NCBI RefSeq assembly: GCF_024436435.1
Contig: NZ_JAFMZP010000001.1
Location: 248,001-312,000, forward strand
Reading direction: 5' to 3'
DNA: 64,000 nt
Source of the DNA: Desertivirga xinjiangensis
GTDB taxonomy: Bacteria; Bacteroidota; Bacteroidia; Sphingobacteriales; Sphingobacteriaceae
This document shows, one piece after another, positions 17,601 to 24,860 of this stretch (positions are counted from its first letter, which is position 1; every line of letters starts with the position of its first letter). A program made the translations under genes and the position numbers. The notes under the pieces are model-generated. The model was not told where the DNA came from, did no database searches, and saw nothing but the letters and a program-made list of their open reading frames with translations.

Positions 17601-18320
17601 ATGATCATGAATCCTGTGTTTCTTTCTGCAGAGTGGCTTAAGATACTGTTTGTAAATTACAGGGTGCCTGAAGATATCTTAGCGCCTTATATTCCCCGGG
17701 GAACTAAACTGGATCTGTTTGACGGTGAATGCCTGGTTAGCCTGGCAGGATTTCAGTTCCTGAATACGAGGCTTTCAGGAATACCCTTACCTTTTCATCA
17801 GTATTTTGAGGAGTTCAATCTGCGGTTCTACGTGGTTAGGGAGGAAAATCACACCAGGAAAAGAGGAGTAGTGTTTATCAGTGAATTTGTAAATAAGTCC
17901 TTTTTTAAAGCGCTGGCTAACACTGTGATGAGGGAGAAGTACGCCAGTCTGCCCATGAAGCATACCTGCATTACAAGCAAGGAGCGTCTTAAAGCTGATT
18001 ACGGTTTTAAGTGTAAAAATCGATGGAATTCTGCTTCTGTGCTGAGCGAAAGGTTTGCAGAGGATATCTTGCCAGGTAGTCTGGATGAATTTATCGCCGA
18101 ACACTATTGGGGATATAATAAGTGGTATGCCGGGAGGACTCTGGAATACAAACTCGATCACCCCCGCTGGAAGCGTTACAAGGTTTTATCCTTTCATACC
18201 GCTATTCGTTTTGAAGACGTTTATCCGAAAAGCTTTGTCCCGTATTTATACGCTAAGGCACATTCGGTGCAATTTATTGAAGGTTCGCCGGTAAGGTTAA
18301 GCCCCTCAAATTTGATGTAA
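17601..18320 (+). CDS. DUF2071 (YqjF-like) family protein
   Basis: About 239 residues. WLKILFVNYRVPEDILAPYIPRG near the N-terminus and the following LDLFDGECLVSLAGFQF are typical of the DUF2071 family, as are FEEFNLRFYV and GVVFISEFV. The start could be the ATG at 17601, the ATG at 17607 or an upstream GTG at 17592. No signal peptide or membrane segment is evident. Function is unknown in the family; the fold resembles acetoacetate decarboxylase-like proteins. It is divergent from the cyanophycinase-like gene and 52 bp upstream of the first DUF421 gene on the same strand. Confidence 0.75.
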   Translation: MIMNPVFLSAEWLKILFVNYRVPEDILAPYIPRGTKLDLFDGECLVSLAGFQFLNTRLSGIPLPFHQYFEEFNLRFYVVREENHTRKRGVVFISEFVNKSFFKALANTVMREKYASLPMKHTCITSKERLKADYGFKCKNRWNSASVLSERFAEDILPGSLDEFIAEHYWGYNKWYAGRTLEYKLDHPRWKRYKVLSFHTAIRFEDVYPKSFVPYLYAKAHSVQFIEGSPVRLSPSNLM

Positions 18321-18372
18321 TACTTGATCTGTCAATGTTTTTGTAAAAAGTTGATAAATAAAATTTTGCCAA

Positions 18373-19065
18373 ATGGATAAAAAAGATATAAAGTTAGGTG
18401 ATATAGAGCGCATCCTTTTTGGCGAGGCACCGCCCGAGTTTTTGCTGGAAGTTTTGATTCGTACACTCGTGGTCTTCCTGGCTTTATTAGTGTTCCTCCG
18501 TTTGATCGGCAAGCGGATGGGAGGTGTGTTAACCATTTCGGAGCTTGCAGTTATGCTAACCCTCGGTGCAATATTGTCGGTTCCGATGCAGATGCCAGAC
18601 AGGGGGATACTTCAGGGAATTGTGATTTTGATTTTTGTACTTCTTGTGCAACGAGGTTTGAACCTTCTGGAATTCAAGCATAAGAAAGTCGAAAAGTTAA
18701 CACAAGGAGATATCACCGTGCTTGTTGAGGATGGGATGCTTAACCTGAAAAACATGAAGCGTTCAAGGATCTCGAAACAGCAGGTGTTTTCAGAACTTCG
18801 AAAAAATGAAATTTACAACCTGGGAACGGTTAAAAGGATGTACCATGAAGCCTGCGGGTTGTTTAGTATTTACCGCTATGATGAGGAGCGGCCGGGCTTA
18901 TCTGTTTTCCCTCCTGCAGACGCTTCTAAATATGATTCCATGCAAAAGAATGGTCAAAGTGATTTAATGACTTGTTGTCTTTGCGGCTATACCAAAAGCG
19001 ACCCGGACGAAGCGGACCATTGCAAATCGTGTGATGGTAATGAGTGGGCAAAAGCTATTATATAA
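18373..19065 (+). CDS. DUF421 (YetF-like) membrane protein with zinc-ribbon tail, paralogue 1
   Basis: A 230-residue protein. Transmembrane helices lie near 28-45, 55-72 and 79-96, with LIGKRMGG and MPDRGIL between them, typical of YetF/DUF421 proteins. The cytosolic DUF421 domain (about 105-180) includes TQGDITVLVEDG and RISKQQVFSELR. The C-terminus adds a CxxC pair (201/204) and a second CxxC pair (217/220), a likely zinc ribbon that YetF itself lacks. The paralogue at 19173 aligns almost without gaps over the first 170 residues. YetF proteins are linked to envelope functions, but the biochemical role is unknown. A short irregular tandem array separates the two genes. Confidence 0.82.
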   Translation: MDKKDIKLGDIERILFGEAPPEFLLEVLIRTLVVFLALLVFLRLIGKRMGGVLTISELAVMLTLGAILSVPMQMPDRGILQGIVILIFVLLVQRGLNLLEFKHKKVEKLTQGDITVLVEDGMLNLKNMKRSRISKQQVFSELRKNEIYNLGTVKRMYHEACGLFSIYRYDEERPGLSVFPPADASKYDSMQKNGQSDLMTCCLCGYTKSDPDEADHCKSCDGNEWAKAII

Positions 19066-19070
19066 ACTTT

Positions 19071-19153
19071 GACAAGCCCTTGTGACAAGCACTTTTGATA
19101 AGCTTTTGTGATAAGCTTTTGATAAACTCGTGATAAGCTCTTGAAAAGTGCTC
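19071..19153 (+). repeat. irregular tandem array of a GATAAGCTYTT-like unit
   Basis: About seven degenerate units 11-15 nt long fill the gap between the two DUF421 genes. Each begins GAYAAGC or a close variant, for example GATAAGCTTTTGT, GATAAGCTTTT, GATAAACTCGT and GATAAGCTCTT. The array ends 20 nt before the second gene. It could be an operator array, a slippage product or a phase-spaced regulatory leader; no hairpin dominates. Confidence 0.65.
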
Positions 19154-19172
19154 AATAAATTTAAAAAACCTG

Positions 19173-19874
19173 ATGAAAAAATATTTGATTCACCTGGAAG
19201 ACTGGCAGCGTATTGTGTTTGGTGAGGCTCCGCCAACGTTCTTTTTTGAGATACTGATCCGTACGCTCATCATCATAGCTATTTTACTGGTATCCATGCG
19301 GCTGATGGGGCGCCGGATGGCCTCTCAGTTAAGCCGGATTGAAATGGCTGCGATGGTCTCCCTTGCTGGGGCTATAGGGGTGCCAATACAGGTTCCCGAC
19401 AGGGGAATACTCCCGGCAGTGGTTATCGCTATTGTAGTAGTATCAGTAGAACGCCTGATCTCCTATTTTGCTTCCAGAAACCAAAAATTCGAACAGGTGA
19501 CACAGGATGATGTGGATATTTTGCTGGAAGATTCGGTGCTTAAGATGGATGCTATGCAGCGGACAAGGATCACACGCGACCGGTTGTTTGCGCAGCTTCG
19601 TTCAGAGGGTATTAAACACCTTGGCAGCGTTAGCCGTGTTTATATGGAGGCAAACGGTTTTTTTAGTGTCGTTAGAAGGGAAGATGTCAGGGAAGAGGTT
19701 AAACCTGGGGTCTGTATCCTTCCTCCCTGGGATGAGGAGTTTGTGAGGGAACTGAAAGTGGCAGATTTTACTGTTTGTATGGTATGCGGCAAGCCTGAAG
19801 AGCATGGTAGCAAGTGCCCGAATTGTGGCGGGGAGGAGTTTGAAAAGGCTGTTATAGAGGAGAGAGAAGAGTGA
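19173..19874 (+). CDS. DUF421 (YetF-like) membrane protein with zinc-ribbon tail, paralogue 2
   Basis: A 233-residue paralogue of the preceding gene product. Shared landmarks fall at the same residues: FGEAPP (16-21), IRTL (29-32), PDRGIL (75-80), VTQDDVDILLED (109-120) and RITRDRLFAQLR (132-143). Three transmembrane helices precede the cytosolic domain. The tail has CMVC (202/205) and CPNC (215/218), a second probable zinc ribbon with slightly different spacing. Keeping two diverged copies side by side suggests a heteromeric complex or separate conditions of use. The first gene ends 107 bp upstream. Confidence 0.82.
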   Translation: MKKYLIHLEDWQRIVFGEAPPTFFFEILIRTLIIIAILLVSMRLMGRRMASQLSRIEMAAMVSLAGAIGVPIQVPDRGILPAVVIAIVVVSVERLISYFASRNQKFEQVTQDDVDILLEDSVLKMDAMQRTRITRDRLFAQLRSEGIKHLGSVSRVYMEANGFFSVVRREDVREEVKPGVCILPPWDEEFVRELKVADFTVCMVCGKPEEHGSKCPNCGGEEFEKAVIEEREE

Positions 19875-19903
19875 TTTTAACGATTTCAAGTTAGCGGTCT
19901 TAG

Positions 19904-19969
19904 CACACGCGGCACGCGTGCGCTGGCAAGCGTTTTTATTTGCATGCTGGCGCACGCGTGCCGCGTGTG
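19904..19969. terminator. long GC-rich inverted repeat between convergent genes
   Basis: Two 20-bp perfectly complementary arms (19904-19923 and 19950-19969), rich in CGCG and GTGC, enclose a 26-nt loop in which further base pairs are possible. It sits between the convergent DUF421 and DUF4142 genes, so a bidirectional terminator is the simple explanation. The stem is much longer than needed for intrinsic termination and no T tract follows. Confidence 0.6.
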
Positions 19970-20031
19970 TCAAAACTGTTCTGGAAGGTTAAGCAGCCGT
20001 AGCGCTTTGACCCAGGACTGGTGTTCTAGCA

Positions 20032-20550
20032 CTAGGGTGTTACTGTAACTTTCAATTCCTGTGCTTCTTCAAGGTGCGCTTTAAGCACCGGAAGTTTCTC
20101 CCTGGCAAAATCCCTTAGATCGGCATCATTAACTTCTTTAGAGGCCATGTCAAACAGGTTTACCTGTTCCTGATGAGACTTTACCATAAGATCGGCAAAA
20201 GCCATATCGAAGGCGGGGCCCGTAAGCGGCGTCAACACGTTAAACTGTTGTTGATGATTGGCCATCAACTGCATGGACACCGAAAGGTTTTTGGCAGAAG
20301 CCAATGTAGCTAGCTCGGCACCTGCGGCGGTATGATCGGTGACCATATGTTGTCCGTAGTTCTTAACTTCCTGGTGAGATCCTTGCTCGATCGCAAGCTG
20401 CCCTGCCTGGATCTCCAGCATGTTGCCGCTCGACGCTTGTGTCACAAACATTTGTCTGTCCATACTGAAATCGTCATCATCATCGTCCTTGCACGATTGA
20501 ACCAGGATGCTGCCCGCAAGCAACATCACTGCAATACTCCATTTTTTCAT
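20032..20550 (-). CDS. DUF4142-family lipoprotein
   Basis: A 172-residue protein. The ATG at 20550 gives a clean lipoprotein signal, MKKWSIAVMLLAG, ending in LVQSC and followed by a run of six Asp after a Lys. The DUF4142 domain then covers about residues 30-170: FVTQASSGNMLEIQAGQLA, YGQHMVTDHTAAGAEL and a C-terminal LKAHLEEAQEL. DUF4142 proteins are ferritin-like helical bundles of unknown function, often stress-linked. It appears to be a single-gene unit; a longer in-frame start at 20619 would bury the signal peptide and is rejected. Confidence 0.85.
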   Translation of the reverse strand: MKKWSIAVMLLAGSILVQSCKDDDDDDFSMDRQMFVTQASSGNMLEIQAGQLAIEQGSHQEVKNYGQHMVTDHTAAGAELATLASAKNLSVSMQLMANHQQQFNVLTPLTGPAFDMAFADLMVKSHQEQVNLFDMASKEVNDADLRDFAREKLPVLKAHLEEAQELKVTVTP

Positions 20551-20762
20551 TTTGTAGATTTTAGATTTATAAACAGGGACTATGAAAAAACCTTGCCAGC
20601 GATGAAGTGAACCCTGCAAAAAAGCGGGTTTAAGAAGGTTGTAGTTGGCCGCAGCTTAAAAAAACCTGATTTGAGTGTTGAAAGAAGCCTGCAAGTGTTG
20701 AATAAAGGGCACTTCTGTTACTTAAACTATCCACTTGTGTCTTTAGCTAATATAAAATTTAG

Positions 20763-21044
20763 CTAAAGACACATAATCTCCATGCGGTATAAGCCCTTGA
20801 AGCTTCGGTACCAGTTAATCGCTTTGAGCATTTCTTCGGTTTCTCTGAAGCTGGCGCTAACGTTTTCAAAAATAAAGACAAAACGTTCGGCAATGCCATA
20901 AAGAGTACCGGCTGAAAGAAAGTACACGTTATTCCGGTCTTTCACTGAAACTTTAATGCGCATCCCGGTTTCGCACTGGCAGATGAAATCAACATCGGGG
21001 ATATCCCTGTAACTGAGTAAAAGATAATTTTCCTCTCTACGCAT
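20763..21044 (-). CDS. small protein translationally coupled to a response regulator
   Basis: A 93-residue protein I do not recognise. It contains FICQCETGMRIKVSV in a strand-rich first half and a helical second half (FRETEEMLKAINWYRSFKGL). Its start overlaps the last 8 bp of the receiver gene, which implies co-translation and a shared pathway. There is no signal peptide or membrane helix. It may be an output or partner protein for the single-domain receiver, by position only. Confidence 0.55.
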   Translation of the reverse strand: MRREENYLLLSYRDIPDVDFICQCETGMRIKVSVKDRNNVYFLSAGTLYGIAERFVFIFENVSASFRETEEMLKAINWYRSFKGLYRMEIMCL

Positions 21045-21417
21045 AATCGATCTGCTTTTTGTCTAAACAGGTATTAATCGTTTGAACGAGGATAGACAGA
21101 TCAAATGGCTTGGCAATAAAGCTGTCGCAACCATAGTTGCCGAGTGACTCAAATACCTGGGGATAGGCGGAAATAATTATGACAGGCAGATGTTTTGAAG
21201 CCGGATGGGATTTTATCTGGTGACAATATTCTCCTCCGTTTATATCATCCAGAAGGTAGTCGAGCAAGATAATATCAGGTTTATATTCTTCTATCGTTTT
21301 CATGATATTGTAGGTCCTACCCAAAGTTTTTACATCGAAGTGCTCATAGCTAAGGGCAGCTTCAATCACTTCCAAAACAGATATGTCGTCATCCACGACT
21401 AAAATTCTCTTTGCCAT
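21037..21417 (-). CDS. single-domain response regulator
   Basis: A 126-residue stand-alone receiver domain. The acidic pocket is VVDDD (8-11), the phospho-acceptor is Asp53 in IILLDYLLDD, the conserved Ser/Thr-position strand is PVIIISAY, and the switch Lys lies in FIAKPFD. There is no output domain, so signalling must pass through a partner, perhaps the 93-residue protein overlapping its 3' end. A -7-like element lies 128 bp upstream of the start codon. No cognate kinase is adjacent; several orphan kinases lie within 8 kb. Confidence 0.9.
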   Translation of the reverse strand: MAKRILVVDDDISVLEVIEAALSYEHFDVKTLGRTYNIMKTIEEYKPDIILLDYLLDDINGGEYCHQIKSHPASKHLPVIIISAYPQVFESLGNYGCDSFIAKPFDLSILVQTINTCLDKKQIDYA

Positions 21418-21544
21418 AGCGTTGTTTATTGATAGATGAATGGTTTATTATTTAAGCGGGTGTTTCGTTTTGGGGCATGCAGCTGCCCGAAAGCAAGCGG
21501 CAAAATTTGGCTTATTGGTCTTCATATGGTATAGATTTGAAAAG

Positions 21545-21552
21545 CAAAGATA
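21545..21552 (-). promoter_or_regulatory. -7 element upstream of the receiver gene (candidate)
   Basis: TATCTTTG on the minus strand is an exact TAnnTTTG match. No TTG lies 17-23 bp further upstream, so only the -7 part is supported. The implied leader is about 120 nt. Confidence 0.35.
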
Positions 21553-21657
21553 GCTACTTAAAAACAGGGTGTAAAGGGGATAAATACGGGAAATTGTAAG
21601 GAGAAGTACCGGGTACTTGCTCACATAGCAGCCAGGTTGCGATTACCTGCTTGCTCT

Positions 21658-22308
21658 TTACTGAATAATTCGTTTCTGCATGGCAATACGAATCAAGGTA
21701 GCAGTATTGTTAGCACCAGTTTTTTCCAATAAGCTTTGGCGGTAGCCTTCAACTGTCCTCTTGCTGGTGAACAGCTTTTCGCCGATCTCGCTGTTTGTAA
21801 GGCCTTCAGCTATTAGTTTCAGAACTTCAGATTCCCTTTGGGAAATCTCGAAAGTTAACTCGTCAGACCTTTCCGGCTTGGGATCAGTATTGGGTACCAG
21901 GCCCATGGATCGCATAGAAATTTCGGAGCAGATATAATAATTACCGGCCATCACGTGTTTAATCGCAAAGATCAGCTCTTCTTCACTCGCCTTTTTCAGC
22001 AGGTAACCGCTTGCTCCGTATAAGAATGCTTGTTGTACATAATTGTCCTGATCCAGCATGGAAAGGATGATGATTTTACAGGTGGGTTTAACTTTTTTAA
22101 GTTCCTGGATTAGCAGGATGCCATCCAGGTCGGGCATGTTGACATCCGAAAGTATAATATCAGCCTGTAATCCGGTCGAGATCTTCTCGAGGGTCTCCTT
22201 TCCCGTTGAAGCTTCTGCTATTACTTCAATCTCAGGATCTCTTTCCAGGAGCGCTTTTATCCCATTCCTGACAATGATATGGTCCTCGGCTAATATTACT
22301 TTAATCAA
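21658..22308 (-). CDS. NarL/FixJ-family response regulator
   Basis: A 216-residue two-domain regulator. The receiver (1-122) has ILAEDH, phospho-acceptor Asp55 in ILSDVNMPDLDG, and KKASEEEL carrying the switch Lys. The LuxR-type helix-turn-helix spans about 150-212: ISQRESEVLKLIAEGLTNSEI and SKRTVEGYRQSLLEKTG. It should bind DNA as a dimer after phosphorylation. It lies 149 bp from the start of no other regulator: the next gene upstream is the PAS protein without an ATPase domain (22458), on the same strand, which may feed into it. Confidence 0.92.
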   Translation of the reverse strand: MIKVILAEDHIIVRNGIKALLERDPEIEVIAEASTGKETLEKISTGLQADIILSDVNMPDLDGILLIQELKKVKPTCKIIILSMLDQDNYVQQAFLYGASGYLLKKASEEELIFAIKHVMAGNYYICSEISMRSMGLVPNTDPKPERSDELTFEISQRESEVLKLIAEGLTNSEIGEKLFTSKRTVEGYRQSLLEKTGANNTATLIRIAMQKRIIQ

Positions 22309-22457
22309 AATTCGGAATAATTAGGGTGTTCTTAATTTAAAGGAACAAATATCTTCTTAAAAAGATTGCGGGGCCTACGTATAAATACGCAATTGAGTTG
22401 CGACAAGTGCGTTTTTTTCAAAATCTGTATTTGCTTGTGGAGTTTTTGCACAGAGTG

Positions 22458-23684
22458 TTACGATCTTTCTATGGTATTTATTTCCTGGCTGATCTGCTTT
22501 ACAACGTAGTCCAGCTCGCGGGAACAAATACCGATCATAGCGTTTAGTTCTTTTATCTGTTCGTCGTGGTTAGTGGTTTGGCATAATTCTACCAGCCCTA
22601 AGATAGATGCGACGGGCTTCCTGAGGGCATGCGAGTGGGTCCAGGCCAGTTTCCTAAGTGCCTCGTTTTGCCTGGCGAACTTGTTTTCCCTAGCTTTCCG
22701 GTCCGTGATGATGTTTTGAATGGAGATATATTGCTCAATAACTCCGTTTTCGTTATAAACCGGCGAGATGCTTATTTCCACCCAATACTGATGCCCACTT
22801 TTGGTGTAATTTATAATTTCAATAACAGGAAATTCGTTTCTTTGCAAACTCTCCATTAGATAGGCCTGCGTGGAGGGATCGGTGTCAGGGCCATGAAGGA
22901 AATCAGGTGTTCTCCCTATGACTTCAGTCAAGCTATACCCGGTAAAGTTTTCAAATGCCTGGTTGACCCAGGCGATCATTCCATAGGGATCAGTGATAAC
23001 TACCATGTTGTTAATCCTGGCCACCACTTCCGCCAGCTTTCGTTTTTCTTCGAGTGAAGTGCTTATGATATGCATGTTCTCTTGCAGTTGCTCCCTCAGA
23101 TCCTTTTCTGTTTGAAAGGCGTGTTGCAGCTTCTGTTCTTGTAAAATCGTTGCGGTGATATCAACAGGCATAACCATTACGGCTTCCCTGCCTTTGAAAT
23201 GAAATTTATAGGAGGTGATCAAAACGGTGATGGTCTCACCATTCTTTTTTATGTGCTGCCGAGAGGTCGATTCGTGATATGAGTGACTGGTGCCTTTTAG
23301 CGGTTCATCCGACAAGCGGTGGTCGCCGGCCGTCATCTGTGTAAACTCTTTGCGCGAATAACCGTAAGCATGAATTGCAGCATCATTTACACCAATGAAT
23401 TCTAAGGTTTGTTGGTCGTATATCCAGAGAGGGGTAGGATTAGAGTAAAACAGGCTTTTATATTCTTTCTCTGATTGGCTTAATTGTTTTTGCTGCCGTT
23501 GAGCTCCAAAATACAACAATGCGCCGGTAAAAAGGACAAAGAAAACTCCTTTGCCTGCCTGTAAAACAGCGGGTTTGAAGCCGGTAGACTCCGCGAGCCA
23601 TGTCACCAGCTGATCACTGGTTAATATCCAGCATATACCAATAAAGATATACAGATATACATATTTAAGCGGGCTCTTAATCAC
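22458..23684 (-). CDS. membrane PAS-PAS protein with kinase dimerisation domain but no ATPase domain
   Basis: A 408-residue protein. Two transmembrane helices (about 8-28 and 42-61) precede a PAS domain (about 75-185) and a second PAS domain (about 215-330). The second resembles LOV domains (NFTGYSLTEVIGRTPDFL, then HGPDTDPSTQAYL), but the photoactive Cys position of the GRNCRFL motif is Pro here, so flavin-adduct photochemistry is not expected. The C-terminus has a kinase-like helical hairpin with His352 in THSHALRKPVASILGLVEL and then stops without N, G1 or G2 boxes. It cannot autophosphorylate by itself; it may be a phosphotransfer partner, an adaptor or a remnant. Confidence 0.8.
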   Translation of the reverse strand: MIKSPLKYVYLYIFIGICWILTSDQLVTWLAESTGFKPAVLQAGKGVFFVLFTGALLYFGAQRQQKQLSQSEKEYKSLFYSNPTPLWIYDQQTLEFIGVNDAAIHAYGYSRKEFTQMTAGDHRLSDEPLKGTSHSYHESTSRQHIKKNGETITVLITSYKFHFKGREAVMVMPVDITATILQEQKLQHAFQTEKDLREQLQENMHIISTSLEEKRKLAEVVARINNMVVITDPYGMIAWVNQAFENFTGYSLTEVIGRTPDFLHGPDTDPSTQAYLMESLQRNEFPVIEIINYTKSGHQYWVEISISPVYNENGVIEQYISIQNIITDRKARENKFARQNEALRKLAWTHSHALRKPVASILGLVELCQTTNHDEQIKELNAMIGICSRELDYVVKQISQEINTIERS

Positions 23685-23738
23685 GATGGAAAAAGTGTAA
23701 AGAATTTAATCAATACGTAAAAACTTATGAACAGGTTA

Positions 23739-23746
23739 CAAAGGTA
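23739..23746 (-). promoter_or_regulatory. -7 element of the PAS-PAS gene (candidate)
   Basis: TACCTTTG on the minus strand matches TAnnTTTG. The implied leader is about 45-50 nt. No well-placed TTG is seen upstream. Confidence 0.4.
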
Positions 23747-23858
23747 TATTTAGGAAATACTTAAGGTATATTAATATCTACAACTAATCCCCTCTAAGTG
23801 TTTTACCGGCGAAAAACCGGCGTTCACCGGGTTTTGGCTCCTTCATGCCTAATTGCTA

Positions 23859-23889
23859 TTGTTAGCTAAGCAAAGTCCGTATACATTTG
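23859..23889 (+). promoter_or_regulatory. promoter of the LiaF-like/LytS/LytTR operon
   Basis: TTG (23859-23861), a 20-nt spacer and TACATTTG (23882-23889) match the Bacteroidota consensus exactly. Transcription should begin near 23895, leaving a leader of only about 11 nt before the ATG at 23906. Confidence 0.65.
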
Positions 23890-23905
23890 GGTTTAAATTT
23901 CGGAC

Positions 23906-24847
23906 ATGAACAAAAATGAACATATGAAGCGAGCGCGATCAGGGAAAAAGTGGGTAGGGATTATTTTTTTATTTATTGGTTTCATTATGTTGTCGAGGCA
24001 GTTAGGTGTTTTTGTACCTGACTGGGTGATCAGCTGGCCAATGGCGCTGATTGTGATCGGACTCATCACAGGGAGCAAGCACCGGTTTAGAAACCCCGGC
24101 TCATTTATTTTATTACTGGTGGGCGGTATATTTCTCCTCGATGAAATTTTCGAAAATATAGAACTCAATGATTTTGCCTGGCCACTGGTGATCATGGCCA
24201 TCGGCTTGTATCTTATAGTGGGTAAAAGACATCACAATTTCAAGCCTGTTAACGGAGGCCCTAAGGGTCAGCACAAGGCCGACCAGCAGGAATGGGACAA
24301 GCGCGTGTATGACGACAAGGATGACACGATGAGCATTAACGCCGAACCTAAAGCTTCGGATGAGGGAAGGGCATTTGATTTTGAACAGGCTGATACTGAA
24401 AATGTAACTGGTGATGCGACTGGAAATACTACCGGGAAATCAGATCATGATGATCAACATGATCGTTATAAAGGTTATACGGGTTATGAAGGGTATCCAG
24501 GACCGGAAGATTACCTGGATACGGTATCAGTATTTGGCGGCGTGAAGAAAAACATCGTTTCCAAAAACTTCCGCGGAGGCGAAATAACAACCATCATGGG
24601 CGGGGCAGAAATTAACCTGATCCAGTCGGATATACATGGAACAGTGATATTAGACGTTACCCAGCTTTTCGGAGGTACAAAGATCATTGTTCCTCAGCAA
24701 TGGAAGATATCAGCCGAAATGGTTGCTTTATTTGGGGGGATTGAAGACAGGCGGCCTGTAATGCCCGGAGCCATCCCCTCGGATGAGAAGGTGTTGGTTA
24801 TAAAGGGAACTTCCATTTTTGGAGGAATTGATATCCGGAGTTACTAA
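23906..24847 (+). CDS. LiaF-like membrane protein (DUF5668 plus C-terminal beta domain)
   Basis: A 313-residue protein. Two transmembrane hairpins (about residues 16-50 and 58-105; WVGIIFLFIGFIMLSRQLGV, SFILLLVGGIFLLDE) form the LiaF/DUF5668 region. A polar, acidic linker (about 110-205) contains a short GY-rich stretch. The C-terminal beta domain (about 210-313) repeats the pattern SVFGGVKKNI, IMGGAEINL, QLFGGTKIIV, ALFGGIEDR and SIFGGIDIR. Such proteins inhibit or tune a neighbouring envelope-stress kinase in Firmicutes LiaFSR systems. Here the kinase and regulator genes follow directly (13-nt gap), so an analogous role is inferred. Confidence 0.78.
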   Translation: MNKNEHMKRARSGKKWVGIIFLFIGFIMLSRQLGVFVPDWVISWPMALIVIGLITGSKHRFRNPGSFILLLVGGIFLLDEIFENIELNDFAWPLVIMAIGLYLIVGKRHHNFKPVNGGPKGQHKADQQEWDKRVYDDKDDTMSINAEPKASDEGRAFDFEQADTENVTGDATGNTTGKSDHDDQHDRYKGYTGYEGYPGPEDYLDTVSVFGGVKKNIVSKNFRGGEITTIMGGAEINLIQSDIHGTVILDVTQLFGGTKIIVPQQWKISAEMVALFGGIEDRRPVMPGAIPSDEKVLVIKGTSIFGGIDIRSY

Positions 24848-24860
24848 ATAAAGAAGAACA

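Noticed and set aside
19071-19153. CRISPR array
   Set aside because: Units are 11-15 nt without unique spacers and no cas genes are present.
22680-23000. LOV photoreceptor
   Set aside because: The LOV-like PAS domain has Pro at the position of the photoactive Cys, so blue-light adduct formation is not expected.
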